A stretch of 64,000 nucleotides of DNA from Haliclona indistincta (GCA_964017065.1 OZ024784.1:6367152-6431151), one strand, 5' to 3'; positions 11,601 through 25,340 are shown, numbered from the stretch's first letter. Notes: a model not told the origin generated them from the letters alone. Made by a program: numbers and translations.

Positions 11601-13736
11601 GCATGGGTAGAACAAAGCCAAGAGTGTCAGCTCCTTCCAGTAAATGGCTGTCTCATTAGTCCTGGCACTCCACTCAAAATGACACTTTCTGGTCACCATC
11701 AAGTGATTGAGTCGATTGTAGTTAGTGAAGATCTTTCTCTGGTAATTTCAGGTTCCAAAGCAAAGGAAGGTTCTGTGATCAATGTCTGGAACTTGAAGTC
11801 TATCAGAAATTCTCAGAACACACTTACACTGAAGATCCCAGGACGTTCGGTTCCGAAGATAGCATTGAATGGAATCTGGCTTATTGGCAGCTGTTCTACC
11901 AATATCAGAGTTTGGAAAGTCACTACCGGAGAAAAAATGTGTTCTGCTGAGTCCTCCTCACCTGTTACGTGCTTAGTTTCTCGTGCTGACTCTCCAGTGG
12001 TGTTCGCAGGATTGGAAGACGGTGGTGTAATGTCTATCAGTGTTCACGATGGTCTTCTTCATCAGTTTAATGTCAACAAATCTTCTGGTGTATCTTGTAT
12101 TACAACTACAAGAATTTCTGACAGTGAGTCTTATGTGCTCACTGGGCACACAGACGGTGCTCTTTGCATTTTCAAAATTATGCCTAACGAATATCTGCTT
12201 CAAGGTGAGCTTGTCAATCACAGCAAAAGGATCACATGCTTGTGTGCCCTTCCAGTAAAAGCATTGCGCAACTGTAAACCGCTAGTTAGTGCTTCTGAAG
12301 ATGGTTCAATCACATTATGGGATCTTGAGTCCGGTAAGATAATGCATGACCTGTCGGATCACAAGAAGGCTGTCAAATGTCTTGAGTATTTGTTTCAAGA
12401 GGAGAGAGATTTGTTGCTGTTTTCAGGATCTCTGGACAATACCATAAAGGTATGGAACGTGGAATCGGGTTCCTGTTTGAGAACTCTCACAGGACACACC
12501 AATGCTGTGTGGTGTCTATCGATACTAAACGATGGCTGCCTTTTAGTTTCTGGTTCCAAAGATGACTATTTAAAGGTTTGGAACATAGACAGTGGAGAGT
12601 GCCTGCACACTCTAGAGGGTCACTCCTCTTGGGTTTCTTGCGTCGGTATTCTGCAAACAAGCCAGCTTATTATCTCAGGTTCCAACGATAAATCTCTTAA
12701 GATCTGGCAGTTGACATCAGCACAAACATTGACAACAAAAAGTGATCGTCACAATGTGCACCCAGAGTGTATCCTAGCAGTACCTTCGGGTTTAGTTGTT
12801 TCAGGAGCTCCTGATGGAACCAAGGTGTGGAATACACTGACTGGCAAGTGTGTTCATACATTTGAAATGTCTTCATCGGCTCTTGCGATCAGTGATGTAA
12901 ATCCAAATTGGTTAATATCTGGTGGCAGAGACAGCACTGTAAGTGTATGGGACCTTACAGACTTCAGCAGGAAGTGCACACTGGCTGGTCATACAGGTGC
13001 AGTTACACAGTTACTCTGTGTGGATAATTTGATCCTCGCATCTTCTGTCGATGGAACAGTCAGTGTTTGGAACGCCCAGAAAGAAATTCGTATGCACGCT
13101 TTCCAAGGTCATCAAAAAGAAATCAAATGTATGACTTTATCTGAAGATCGCACTTTAGTTGCTACTGGTTCCTTTGACTGTAGCGCACGAGTTTGGAGTT
13201 TGACAAGTCTCCAGCAACTATCGTGTGTAGAAGGTCACAGTAAAGTTGTCTGGTGCACTGGACTGACAGCTGACAACAAGTTAGTAGCAACAGGAAGTGA
13301 TGACACAACCCTCAAGATATGGAGCATACAGACAGAGACATGTATTCACGTTATAAAGTATTCAGATAGCATCAAATGCATTGCTCTAACTTCCGACAAC
13401 TTACGGATAATAGCTGGTGCTCACTCCTCCAATGGTCAACTGAAGGCATGGAGCATAGCAACAGGTGCATGCCTAGAGGTGTACACAGGGCATACTCATG
13501 CCGTCATGTGTATGCTGCTTACATCTGATGATTGTTTCTTGATCACGGGATCTCGTGATGGGACTATTAAAGTATGGGAACAAGCCACTGGCACTCTACT
13601 CACATCATTTGATCTCCAGTCCCAGATCAAGCACATTACCTGTTTTGAATTGAGCAAGAATGAAGCTCTACTTGCAGCCACAACAAAGTCTGGCCCTATC
13701 GCTATTATTAGAGTACTGTTTCACAAGAAATTCTAA
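8617..13736 (+). CDS. NWD1-like DUF4062-NACHT-WD40 STAND ATPase
   Basis: Four exons (8617-8716, 8771-8973, 9026-9368, 9598-13736) give exactly 1595 codons including the stop. The N-terminus carries a DUF4062 domain (VRIFVSSTFGDFVHER, MRWGVRDES). Then come a NACHT P-loop, GVSGTGKTS (about 10132-10158), with Walker B LVILLDSIDQL (about 10405). A winged-helix-like region follows, with GITEAELEDVLSLDD and DVYQYWDPP, which resembles human NWD1 closely. About twelve WD40 repeats occupy the C-terminal half (for example SGSLDNTIKVWN, SGSKDDYLKVWN). NWD proteins are STAND-type ATPases related to apoptosis and innate sensors; the ligand here is unknown. The last exon of 4.1 kb is unusually long for this window. 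The stop lies 173 bp from the convergent TRIM-NHL gene. Confidence 0.85.
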
Positions 13737-13909
13737 AATTTTATTTGACAGAAAGTGTTAGACTAACAATTATAATGAACAATTATTAGATCTATTGTCC
13801 TATCTCATTATTTCATCTATCAATCTCTTTGGTTTATTTTTCGTATTTATTGTATGACTCTATCTAACAGTCATTATGAAAGTTGAAATAATTATCTGCC
13901 TAGTGATGC

Positions 13910-16099
13910 TTAGTAACGAACCCACTGTTGCTTATCACGATCACACACATAGAAGAAAGGGCCATGAAGACCATAAGGTGTGATGCATACTCCTTGAGCA
14001 CTCTGCAATCCGGCTCCGAATGACCGAAGAAACTTGCCACTAGAGTCAAACACATTAACTGGTTCACAACTGCTATCTGTCACTAGACAATAGTCCTCTT
14101 CATCAATGTAGAGCTCTCTTGGTTCTCTGAGATTGCCCATGCCATATGTTCTTATGTACTCTCCATTTTGACTGAATACTTTGATGTGGCCTCGAGATTG
14201 TTGCGTGACGTGAATATTGCAAGATGTGTCCAGAGCTATACCTTGTACCTGATCTTCTAGTGGAATAGTCAGGTGATGAGAAAAGTCAGGGTTGAATATT
14301 TGCACTCTGTTATTGTAGAATTCTCCAACATATATCCTGCCTTCTTCATCAACAGCTATTCCAGTTGGCCTTTTGAACTGTCCATCCTGTGAACCCATTT
14401 CACCAAACCTAGCAATCACTTCACCAGAAGTTGTCAGCTTTACCACCTCATTCTTTTCTCCATCTGTAACAAACAGTATCTTGTGGTGTAATACAGCAAT
14501 GCCCTGAAGCTGTTTAGCTCCTTCAACAGGTATTTCATGTTGTACACAATCATCTCCGTCGCGGTACCATGATAAGCCAATCACATAAATATTCTTTCCA
14601 GAGTATTCACAGACGAAGACCACACAGTCACCAGTAGCGACACTTCCTGGTCTAGTTTTCAAACCAATAGAGTCAGTAGATCTATTAGTGTCATAATAAC
14701 TCCTTCTCCGCCTTGGATAAATATTAAATGGACTACCTTTAATTGGCTGCTGACGGATATTGACATGTAGGTCATAGTTGCCGCAATAATTTGGAGATGC
14801 GAACACTGTATACTGGCCATTCTCTGTGTCAGATACTGAACAATCATACCATTGTTTGTCGTTATAGCTGTAAATTTTTGCAGTGACCTCCTCTCCTCCA
14901 ATGCCATAAGGATAACCTGACTCATCCCTGGCTTCTATCACTAATTTTCTTGAAGTGTACACAATTCCACGACTCACTTGCTGGGTGATAATGACACAAG
15001 CTTCTGGACAAGAACCGGCACTAACCCTACAGAAAGGATTTTTCAATCGATCAACAATTACTTTCAAGAAGTCAGTCTCTCCAACACGAAGAGGAAGGGA
15101 GCTCTTATATTTGGCTATCGTCTCATCCAAGGTATCACAGAATGCACTGGCAGCACACATGACTTCTTCATCTGTGTACTTTGCCAGCAATTTTTCTACC
15201 ATTGTTTGCTTGGAGAAGAGATGATCTCGTAACTTCTCCATCTTTTCACACTCTAAGCAGAGACGTGTCTGCTTGCCGATTGCAATGCTCTCCATGTCAG
15301 CATTCACAGCCTCTCTTGTTACACCTAGCTGCTGGTCACCATCTACACCATCAAATGCCTCAGTGATAGCAATCTTAGCTTGCTCAGCATTTTTCTTCAG
15401 TCTTCCCTGCATGTCCTGGTTCCTTTGAATGAACTCATCAACTTCCTTGATTGCATTTATGACCATCTCTAGCTTGTCGGTTGTCTTTCTCCTGTCCTCA
15501 TCACTTGTTGTAATTATTTCTTGGCAGATATCTTCACCACTACGACAGGTTTTACATTTGTAGCATTTGATGCGATGGTCAAGACCATGAAGACACACGG
15601 CTTGTAGTATGTGTTGGTCATCAGAACACCTTATTGGTCTAATGGGCTGCAGGCTCATGACATCCAATGTGTCGAGCTCTTCAAAGGTCACTCTTTTGTG
15701 GTCAACCAACTCGCGCCATCTCTGATGCACTAATTCACAATTCTGACAGATGAACTGACTGCAACCCAAGCAGAACCATTGGGCGGTATCCGGGGTGATG
15801 CACTTTTCACAGGCTATCCGTTCATTTGAGTGTATTTTAGCTAACACTGCAGCTCCTTTGGATTCACGAGCCAAACGCAGATTCAATGGCATGTTCTCCA
15901 CTGTGTAGACTTGCGTTGTCGATAAGCAAGTAGGACAGTTTATGATATTTTTATTAGACAGCTCCTCCCCCGGAACGACTGCATTCTCCAGGCAGTCTTT
16001 GCAGAACGAGTGCAGACACTGTAGATAGCGAGGAGAACGATACAGGTGTGCCCGGGACCCCATGGGGCACATATATTGGAGATATGAAGTTGCAGCCAT
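13910..16099 (-). CDS. TRIM/RBCC protein with filamin and NHL repeats, RING degenerate
   Basis: This is a single-exon frame of 729 residues. Residues 1-75 resemble a RING (CLHSFCKDCLENA, INCPTCLST) but the first Cys pair reads CPMG, so one zinc ligand is missing. B-box-like Cys/His clusters follow: CEKCITPDTAQWFCLGCSQF (about 97) and CLHGLDHRIKCYKCKTC (about 170). A helical region with VINAIKEVDEFIQRNQDM is the likely coiled coil (200-340). A filamin-type domain (VYTSRKLVIEARDESGYPYG, KGSPFNIYPR) spans about 360-470, and NHL repeats (GQFKRPTGIAVDEEGRIYV, FYNNRVQIFN) run to the C-terminus. The layout matches TRIM2/TRIM3/TRIM71. Those proteins act as ubiquitin ligases and/or RNA-binding repressors; loss of a RING Cys makes ligase activity doubtful. 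A specific orthologue cannot be named. Confidence 0.82.
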   Translation of the reverse strand: MAATSYLQYMCPMGSRAHLYRSPRYLQCLHSFCKDCLENAVVPGEELSNKNIINCPTCLSTTQVYTVENMPLNLRLARESKGAAVLAKIHSNERIACEKCITPDTAQWFCLGCSQFICQNCELVHQRWRELVDHKRVTFEELDTLDVMSLQPIRPIRCSDDQHILQAVCLHGLDHRIKCYKCKTCRSGEDICQEIITTSDEDRRKTTDKLEMVINAIKEVDEFIQRNQDMQGRLKKNAEQAKIAITEAFDGVDGDQQLGVTREAVNADMESIAIGKQTRLCLECEKMEKLRDHLFSKQTMVEKLLAKYTDEEVMCAASAFCDTLDETIAKYKSSLPLRVGETDFLKVIVDRLKNPFCRVSAGSCPEACVIITQQVSRGIVYTSRKLVIEARDESGYPYGIGGEEVTAKIYSYNDKQWYDCSVSDTENGQYTVFASPNYCGNYDLHVNIRQQPIKGSPFNIYPRRRRSYYDTNRSTDSIGLKTRPGSVATGDCVVFVCEYSGKNIYVIGLSWYRDGDDCVQHEIPVEGAKQLQGIAVLHHKILFVTDGEKNEVVKLTTSGEVIARFGEMGSQDGQFKRPTGIAVDEEGRIYVGEFYNNRVQIFNPDFSHHLTIPLEDQVQGIALDTSCNIHVTQQSRGHIKVFSQNGEYIRTYGMGNLREPRELYIDEEDYCLVTDSSCEPVNVFDSSGKFLRSFGAGLQSAQGVCITPYGLHGPFFYVCDRDKQQWVRY

Positions 16100-16566
16100 T
16101 AGTGGTCTACGTGCTGGCAGTGCTACCGGTATCTAGCGTCCTTTATCAAGAGTAAATAATAGCAGAGAGAGTATCCAACTCCAATATACCCGTCAGGGAC
16201 ACACTCGGGAAAGTAACGTGACCAGCACGCGAGCAAATTGACGTAATCTGACGTACATGTGGCAGTGGAATCTCTTCTATTATTTACTCCTGCCTTTACT
16301 AGCTGGCAAGGAGACTAATCGTATCAAGAGTAAATATCGTATTCATCATGATTACCACTCGAGAAAATATTCATAGTAATAAGAAAGTGAATGAGTGCAC
16401 TGTGGTAGTTCATGTGCTGTCTAGAGATGAGAATGATTATACAGACCAAAAAATAAAATTTATGTAATAATGACACTCTTGACATAAAATAAGAAAGCAG
16501 AATTCATTCAGTATTACTACATATACATAAAACAACATTTCAATGAAGACACAAACGGTTGTAGAT
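16100..16566. other. Spacer upstream of TRIM-NHL and downstream of RAPGEF1
   Basis: This stretch should hold the TRIM-NHL promoter and the RAPGEF1 3' end. It contains an imperfect inverted repeat with arms of about 21 nt (near 16147-16168 and 16270-16291; AAGAGTAAATAATAG in one arm), and a further direct copy of ATCAAGAGTAAAT near 16323. No coding exon was seen. Confidence 0.4.
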
Positions 16567-19500
16567 TTATTGTCCAGAGGCTCTTTGTCGTGCACTTGGC
16601 TTGATTTCCAGTGATACCTTCCATAGTTCCTAGAGACAGAGAGAAAGAAAACGTAGAGAGAGGTTATAAACGAGAGAAGACAACTCACTTCATCTGATGA
16701 GTGTACTTCAAAATTATTGAAAACTCCAAAAATTTTTGGATCGGGTGCATAATTATATTGCCTGCAAAATAGAATAAGAGTCACTCAGAACCACAAATGG
16801 ATAATTAGGAGTTACCTTGACTGTGCAAATCTGATGTGGTCCACTGATTTGAACTGCTTCCATCTCTTACCAAAGTTTATACTAACACCATCTTCTAGCT
16901 TGCTTGATTGCTCCTCCAGTGATGTGAGATCTTGTAGATATAGACCACTGGAAGAGACAAGAAGACGATGGAAATAGAGTTCAATGTTCAAGACTCACAT
17001 GTAGGGTATGCAAGGAGGCTTAGTCTGTGCAAACGCCTGTCGATAATTCTTGAACGATCCTCTGCTTTCGATTAGTGCTCGAGGTTCCTCAAGACTCTGT
17101 AAAACATAACATTTATAATACTACTATACACAGAGACACAGTCTCTTAAATGACTGATTTTCAAATTTTGCAGTTACAGTTGGACTGTAAATTTATGTTT
17201 ATCGAGATCCTAAATTAACAGATTTCACAAAACCCTCAGCATGTCATGTACATTGTAGTGTTAACTCCCTACTTTTGGTTTGCAGCAGGAGCCTGTTAGG
17301 TTTGGAGCAGCTAGTATTAATGCCTACCTGCTAGCTATGTAGTGCTAACCAGAAGACAGCAAAGTGAGGTGTGTCACAAGGGCGTGACCATGAACAAGTG
17401 ACATTGCTGTAGTGTAGGCTCTTTGTTGAGATGTCTACGCACCCTCAGAGCTGTCCTGCAGTTTAGATGGAATCTACAAGCACCTAGGCAGTCTACTATG
17501 AGTGCTTCTGTTCTCAGAGAGGTCCAACATGCGTTATGGCAAGGCGAGCCAGCCATAACTCGAGAATGAAGGCATTTTAGCAAAATCCACGAGTCACATT
17601 GTCGTGCTCATCATGCTCAGTACCGTAGCGCATGCGCGCTGATGGTTAATAACAATAGTTACTCGCTCACCTTAATTACTCTTTCTGACCAGTCCAGTCG
17701 TGAAATAGAAGCACTCTCGATAGCTGACAATATTGCCAAGTATGAGTTGAAGTTATTGTGCACCCTCAGAGCCTACAGTGGTTCATGCATAGTGTGAATA
17801 CAGTGGTAACCACTCTAGTACCTTCATCACATGGATTAGCAACATAATCAACTTTTCTCTTTGCTTCCACGTCAAATCTTTCTCTAGCAGCTTGGTTCTG
17901 CACCTACAGTACAGACCGACCATGACACTACTATCACCATAGCCACATTGTATACCATTGAGATACATTGTTGAAGTGCATAGTGAACTGTGTCAATCGA
18001 GGGCTCTTCTCTTCGCTCTGTTCCTTGGCCCAGTAGAACATCTCACTCACCTAGACCAGAAAAGAGATGTTACGTGTGCGTGTCCTTGAGTCTGTGCTTA
18101 CATCAACTTTATAGAAGAGCTCAGCATCAAGAACTGTCATCTGTACTGCTATCTCCTCGGGCTCAAAGTCCTGTATGCTAGCTTTAGAACTGGAGTAGTG
18201 AGTTATCATAATAGAGATGTCATTGATCATGTACAACACACTCACGTTGTTGTCGACAATGCTTTGCCAAATGGTATGTCATTGATTCCATTAGGAATGA
18301 GTTGGTTGAGCTACAGAGAAACAACAGCAGCAGCAGCTCTCATACAGTGATCATCACATTTAGCTCAGTTAACTGTAGAACTGATGCCAACCTTTTCAAC
18401 TAGAGCATTTCTGACAAGTTGAGCAAACTTGAGGTTACCATCAGATAGCATGGAATGAACTAGCTCAATCAACTTGATCTCAGCCTCTTTCTGTAGTGGT
18501 ATACTGAAATAAAGAAGAAAATATAGGTGATGAGTGAAATGAGAAAAGAGCTTACCGGAGATTGTAGAGTAGTCTCACTAACAGGCTGGTAGTTGCCTGC
18601 CATACTGTAGCATTGCCCTCTCCATAGAAGTATCGTAATCTGAATGAGAATGATAGAGACTAGTATACAGCAGGTCTACTGTACCTATAGATTAGTTTGT
18701 CTACAAGGTCTTCAGGAGTGATGAATGTATAGTAGGTGAGCAAGAAGGCCTCAGGATACTGGCTCACTGAAAAGAGAGGAGAGAGGGAGAGAGAGAGAGA
18801 TGGAGGGAAGGAGGGAGAGATCATTACTCTGTTACTGATACTGTTACTGATACCAATTACCTTCATTGGTGGTGGAGGCAGCGTACGCTATGAGAGCATC
18901 GATTGGTCCTCCTCTTAACGTGAAGAGTCCTTCCTCTTCTTGGTTGAAGACAAGGTAAGCAGATGCCTTTTCTACCTCAAGGTAGTTGATCTTCTCGTCC
19001 TCTACTTCAAGCTCCTCACTATAATGTACCACACAATACAAGATACCTTATAGTTAGAGTACACTTTGTTTATTTTACGGTTGCTAGGTATTGTTTTGTA
19101 TTGACATTGACACCAACACTGAAAGGCTCTATATCAAACAGTATTTGTGTGTGTGTGACTTACGAAGACAACTCTTCAGTGCTTCCAGTGACAGCTTGCT
19201 TAGCCTCCTCGGACCGGAGTGGCTGCTGTTGGTGTTGTGCTTGACTAGATGGGCTCTACAAAACACATTACAACACATGTGAAGTTGCTCTAAGAGTGTG
19301 TAACTTTACTTGGAATCATTATACACTTTAAATTGAAGTAATACTTATCAAACGAATTAGTGTTAAAAAGTAGTACGACTCACATTATGAGCTCCATCTA
19401 GATGAGGCCGCAATCTGTCAGCAGTTGTTGTGCTAGGCTGTGAAGGAGGAAGACAAGGAAATGACGTTAAAATACAAGTATAATATGTACAAAGTCAACT

Positions 19501-19676
19501 TTTAGTCAAACAATCTGAAAACAAGTGGCACTCACCACTCTCCTTGCTCTTCTCTTGGGAGGCACAGGAGGAGGAATGTCTGAACCACGTATGTTGAACG
19601 GTTGATAGATGCTCTCATCGAACTTATAGTCCTGCATCTGAATGAGCTGATTGTACATCATGACTAAGGGACAGAA

Positions 19677-19713
<37 letters not shown>

Positions 19714-19736
19714 AGGGAGGGAGGGAGGGAGGGAGG

Positions 19737-19782
<46 letters not shown>

Positions 19783-22700
19783 ATGTGTGTCAGTGAGGAC
19801 CGAGGAAGAAAGCAAGAAGGACGTACAAGTGAATGTATACACACCAATGACAAACATCAACACAAACTGTGTTCCAGGTAGCAGCACAAACAACACAGAT
19901 GCTACACAACAAACATGCCAATTCTGTTCATGAACTACTACTCATTAGTACAAACAGGATTATCCTACAAGAAGCAATCTTATGAACACACGCAGAGAAA
20001 GCATAGAGAGAGAGAAGATGCTGAATATTATTGTGTTATCGGTGATATCACACATAGTTATGTATCAGTAAATCTACACAGTGTGTACACTACTGGGTTA
20101 ATCTGCTCACCTGTTCTTTTCTTTGGTGGTATGGGAGGGGCAGCGCCAGGTTCTGCAGATGCTTTCTTGACGTTTACGTTGTATTCTTCGATTTTTTTAA
20201 CTGCTGATAAAAATTCAGGACCAGGTTGAGGAAGAGAGAGTGTCTAATGAAGGAGAAACAAATAAACAGCTAAAGTATCAGCCTCTCACAAAACACACAA
20301 ACTAATAGAGATAGCCAGACACACACACAGAAATGGATACAGGGAGAAGCAGTAGGCACAGAGAGAAGCAGTAGGCACAGAGACAAGCAGTAAGCACAGA
20401 GATAGTGCTCAGACAGTTGATGATCTAAACATACATGTCCTTCTCTTCTAGATCGTATACTACGGATCAGTGACAATGGTCTTTGACGAACACTCATATT
20501 AGAACACAGCCATAAGCACAGCACACATACACCAGTAGAACAGAGCAGCTACCACTAGCAACAACTACACTAGAGTACAGCCACTGGTGTACACGATACT
20601 GACATGTAGACAACTGGAAATTAGTGCTTTGCGACGAGCAGTTATAACAGCAACTGGTAGTAAACAAGCATGTATACAGGATGGCTGAGTGGAAGTGATA
20701 TGATGATTATTGATAACAAACGCTAGAACACGACACGGCAACTGTGGTGGTGATGTATAAACACTATACTATATAGCAGTACACTGTGCATTGCAGTGTG
20801 ACAATCTGTACATATTTGCTACCATAATACTGCACAAATGGATTCATTTTCATTTTGTACAGTAGAGAGCAAAATTCCCAACACAGAGGCACTATACTAT
20901 GACAAATCAACACACATGCTCACAGAGTTAGCTATACTACGATCACTTCTTGGAGGTTTAGGTGGAGCAGGAGGAGGAGGAGTGTGGGCAGCAGTTATAA
21001 TGGGTCGTAGAGAAGGTATGGACTCCATCCTCATAGGAGGACGAGGTGCCGAGCCTGGAACCACTTCACCTTCAGCCGCCAGTTGGGAAAGAATACCTGG
21101 CGGTAGAGATGAGGTGGTGAGTGATGAGACAGGCAAAGAGCTCTGCCGATTTCTCTTAATAGGAAGTGGAGGAGGAGAGGAGGATACATCACTTCCCTGC
21201 AGCAGAGATCAGGTGTTCAGACTATACAAGTCAGGTATTATAAGCAATAATGCTTCAAACTTGTGTTTTAAGATAATACTATGATGGGGCTTACTGGTGA
21301 TTGTGAATTTATTTCAGAATTAGTGAGAGGGAAGCTAGTGACTGGGCCTAGTCGACGCTGGCCCTTCTTAACAGGAAGAGGAGGAGGCTCTCCTTGGTCT
21401 AGCGATTGGGCAGATGAGATTGGTAGAGACACTCTGTCAGGTCGATCTGCTGGGAATCGTGATGGCAAAGCAGGAGCAAAATCAGTTTGTTCTCGATATG
21501 GCTTGTGAACTGAAAATAAGCAATAGATAGTGCTCGAGTACATGAGTGAGCTTACCTGGTGATACATGCTTGCGTGCTGGTAGGGGAGGAGGGAGGCCAT
21601 TCTCTGACTCACGTGAGACCAGACGTGGAGGAATTTGATGTCTGTCTCTTGGAGGAGAAGAAGGAGGAGGAGGAAGAGGGATGTGAGGAGCATGAGGACG
21701 AGATTGTAAACTGTCAACGTCTGTCTTACTCCGCATTCTTGTACTACTCATGTCATGAAACTGTGAAAGGACAAAATCAATGTTACATGTTTATTATCAC
21801 AGTATCATGCATATGTAAATAAAGAAAGCTTACTGCATTGTCTTGTCTCTCAGCACTGCCTGATCGTCTGTTGAACACAGTGTCCGAGTCACCAGAGGTA
21901 CTAGAATCTGAGTTGAGTGAGTCTCTTTTTACAGGAACCAAACGAGGCTTGACGCTCAATGATCGAGTGGCAGGATGCAAGTGCCCAGTTCTGTCGTCAC
22001 CATCAACTCCTTCTCCATCACCACTTGTATCCTCTGCATTGGCTCTGTGCAAGATGGAAGCATCGAAAGATTTCCTGAAGAGAGTAAAAAGAGACATTAT
22101 AATAATACATGTACAAGTGAATGTATGTGCGAGTGTGTTGTGTGTGTGTGTGACAGATTCTGAACCGAACAGCATTCAATGTTTCAGACATGTTTTTACA
22201 TCAATCAAAGCATACCACTGGACACATGAAGATGTACACACACCAATATAGGCTGCAAAATCACTAGTATGCTTTATACAAAATAATATGTCTACAACTC
22301 TTTTACGCACAATGTTGTATAGTATTTACCGTCTTGTTCTCTCGACCGTGCCAGTCATGGTCATCTGCTGTGGTAGATGTTCTTGGTCTAGAACATTCTC
22401 TGCCACTAGTGCAACAATATCCTACAATATGGATTACAAAAATCATTTCATCATACAGAGGGTCATTCCATCAGAACCAATTCCATAAGTAATTGTCTCT
22501 GACTCACATGAAGAGTATCTCTGAATGTGTCTATGCAGCCTTCAATTTTAAATATATCCAGCTGTAACTGTTCATTTCTGTTTCCAAAATCCGCCCATTT
22601 CACAAGCAGAGCCACACTGGTGTACATTTGATGCTCATGATCATTGATAACCTTCTTTAGACTGTGGAGAGACATTTGTAACTCACAGCTAGTAGCCAGC

Positions 22701-24888
22701 AGTGTATACCTTGAGTTCTTCTCGTACACATCTTTAGTGAGACATTGTTGAGTAGTTGTGACTACTCCACTCAACTGCAACAATACGTCAGTAAACACCA
22801 CTGAGTAGTTGGTCTTCCTCTCCTTCTGCTGTTGTCCCAGTGAGGCTAATAAAACAACAACCACGGTATAATCAGAAAGAGAGAGGTAATGGTGGACCAC
22901 TCACTCAGTATCAGTTCCAACTGTTGATTGATGAACTGCTGGTGTGAGGAGAGCTTCTTATACAAGCCTACCTTAGGCTGTAGATAAACACAGCCAGTGA
23001 ACAGACATGCAAGACAATACAAAACCAATGACTGCACAGACATGATAGATAGTGAACTAACTGGGATACTTGGTCCACTGATGATGTCTGTGGAGGGTAC
23101 TAACTGATGGTGCCTCTTCTTTTTGCTCCTGAGAAAAGCAACACAAAGGTCATAATTATTGTCTCAGCACCCTTAGCATGTACATGTATGTGACTAACTG
23201 TTTAGTGAACATTAAATTATAGCTTCATGCTTCACCACTGAGAACGCCATACATACTTAAATGCTGTTTGATGACGTGATTGCCGCACTTATTTATGTGT
23301 ACATAGCCAGCACACAGCTTTTTATGGTTAAGTGTCTAGCTAGGATAAGTCACGTTCCTTCACTCTAGCCATCTGTACCATCTGTCAAGTTTATCTAGCT
23401 ACTTGCCTGAGGAGATCCACATCTGTATACTTCCCCTTGTCAGTATACTCTTGTGTTTGTACGTATGATGATACGAAACATTTTCCATTAGCAGTCAACA
23501 AAAAAACAACTATAAGTCAGGATAACAGTTACAGTTGCAATTGAAAAATGTCACCACCCAGAATCGAACTGGAGACCTTGTGCGTGTGAAGCACACGTGA
23601 TAACCGCTACACCATGGTGACTAGATAGTACAGAAGGAGTCGCTTAAAAATTTGATGAGGTGACTAAACCAACGAAAAGTTCGAAATAGGGACCTCGTGT
23701 GTGTGTGTGTGTGTGTGAGACATACATGACATCATGAAGTAGATCTAGGAGGGAACTAAGGATCGGTCACTCAGGTTCATTAAAAACGTAGTCAAAATGA
23801 TTATTACAAGCTCTCACAACGGCATGAAATTTTAACATAGAGGATTTATACAGTTCAAGGTAAAACATTTCGCGAGAATCCTGTACATAAGGTTGCATAC
23901 AAATCTGAAGAGGTGTCTAAAACGACGAAAATGTGGATTAAACTGTAAGGCACACTACTAGCTAAGGCGACGACTAGATGTCAGTCAATATGTTTAGGTG
24001 CATGTGTAATGATGACAACTAACTTTTTGCTGGCAAACTTCTCCTCTCCAGAGTTGAATCCAAAAAATGCAGCTGTAGCAACACATGAAATAAACAAATG
24101 AGGACAGCACACTCCTCTTCCTCCCTCCACCACAAACCACACAAGCGTCACACATTATAAAGATAATCACTGCTCTAATTTCTAATTCTATTTTATTTTC
24201 AGCCCCCACACACCAGTAGCAGGCAGCAATGGTCACACACCAGTAGTGGCCTCATTAACACAAACAGTGTGCCTCATTAAGCAATGAATGCTGTGGTTAG
24301 CATAAACCACACAATTGAGTGTAACTAGGAATGAACAGTGATGTTATACATGAGCTGCTTGCAACCTTCTTTAATGTTAACCAATGTATAAGGTTTACTA
24401 ACAACACGATGACATCGTTTAGTACCGAGAATGATGAAGTCAGGAGCTGAGAGGCATACCAGTCACACACGCCAGTGTCAATACCAGTCACATCAGATGC
24501 CAGACAGAAACCTAGCTAGCTGGCTATGGTATCTCAGCAGTGCTCTGTCAGTGCATTCTTGTTAAGAGTTACTACAAACCTAAGAATGCTCTCGACTCAA
24601 GTTCAAATGAACATATCATATACCACAACAATGAACTGACTGATAGTGTAAGGAAACCATTTACTACTATCTTAGCTTAGAACAACACACGTGTGTGTTC
24701 ACTAATATGTACAACATAATGAATAGAGTTATTTGGTTACTCTAGTCTCCCCACAATCACTACAACATAATGATGATGTGTAGTAAACCGAACCACCTGA
24801 AAACAATGCATGTGTAAACTGTGTGTGAGAATTGATGAGTGCTACGTGTATAATCACAACCACACGTATCATATGACATGATGGACTG

Positions 24889-24919
<31 letters not shown>

Positions 24920-25272
24920 AAAAAAGACAAAGTTTACCCGCCACCCTCCTCAAGAGGAGTTCTACACCATGAATGTGGAAGTGATTCCACACCATGAATG
25001 TGCAGGTGGTGATGCGGACCCAGCAGTAAGGATGGAAGCATACGTGCTAGGATTCCTGTGCACTAAGCAGGTTCTAGGGCCGGTGCTAGCATGATGGTAT
25101 CTCCTGAAGCCTGGCCAGGCATCTTGCAGGAGCATCCAGCTGTGATCACAACAGGAGGCGTGAACATGTGCCCACATGGACCTCCTATTGTACATGACCA
25201 CAGCCAGTGAACTTTGCCTAACCAGTGTCCTCTGGGTTGTAAGCCCAAGACTCTACCAGTTGAACCAACAGG

Positions 25273-25340
<68 letters not shown>

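Noticed and set aside
11973..12258. Short frames on either strand inside the NWD-like gene
   Set aside because: Shadows of the WD40-coding exon.
25063..25338. Frame with a poly Cys-Val start
   Set aside because: Product of the CA repeat and the tRNA-like sequence.
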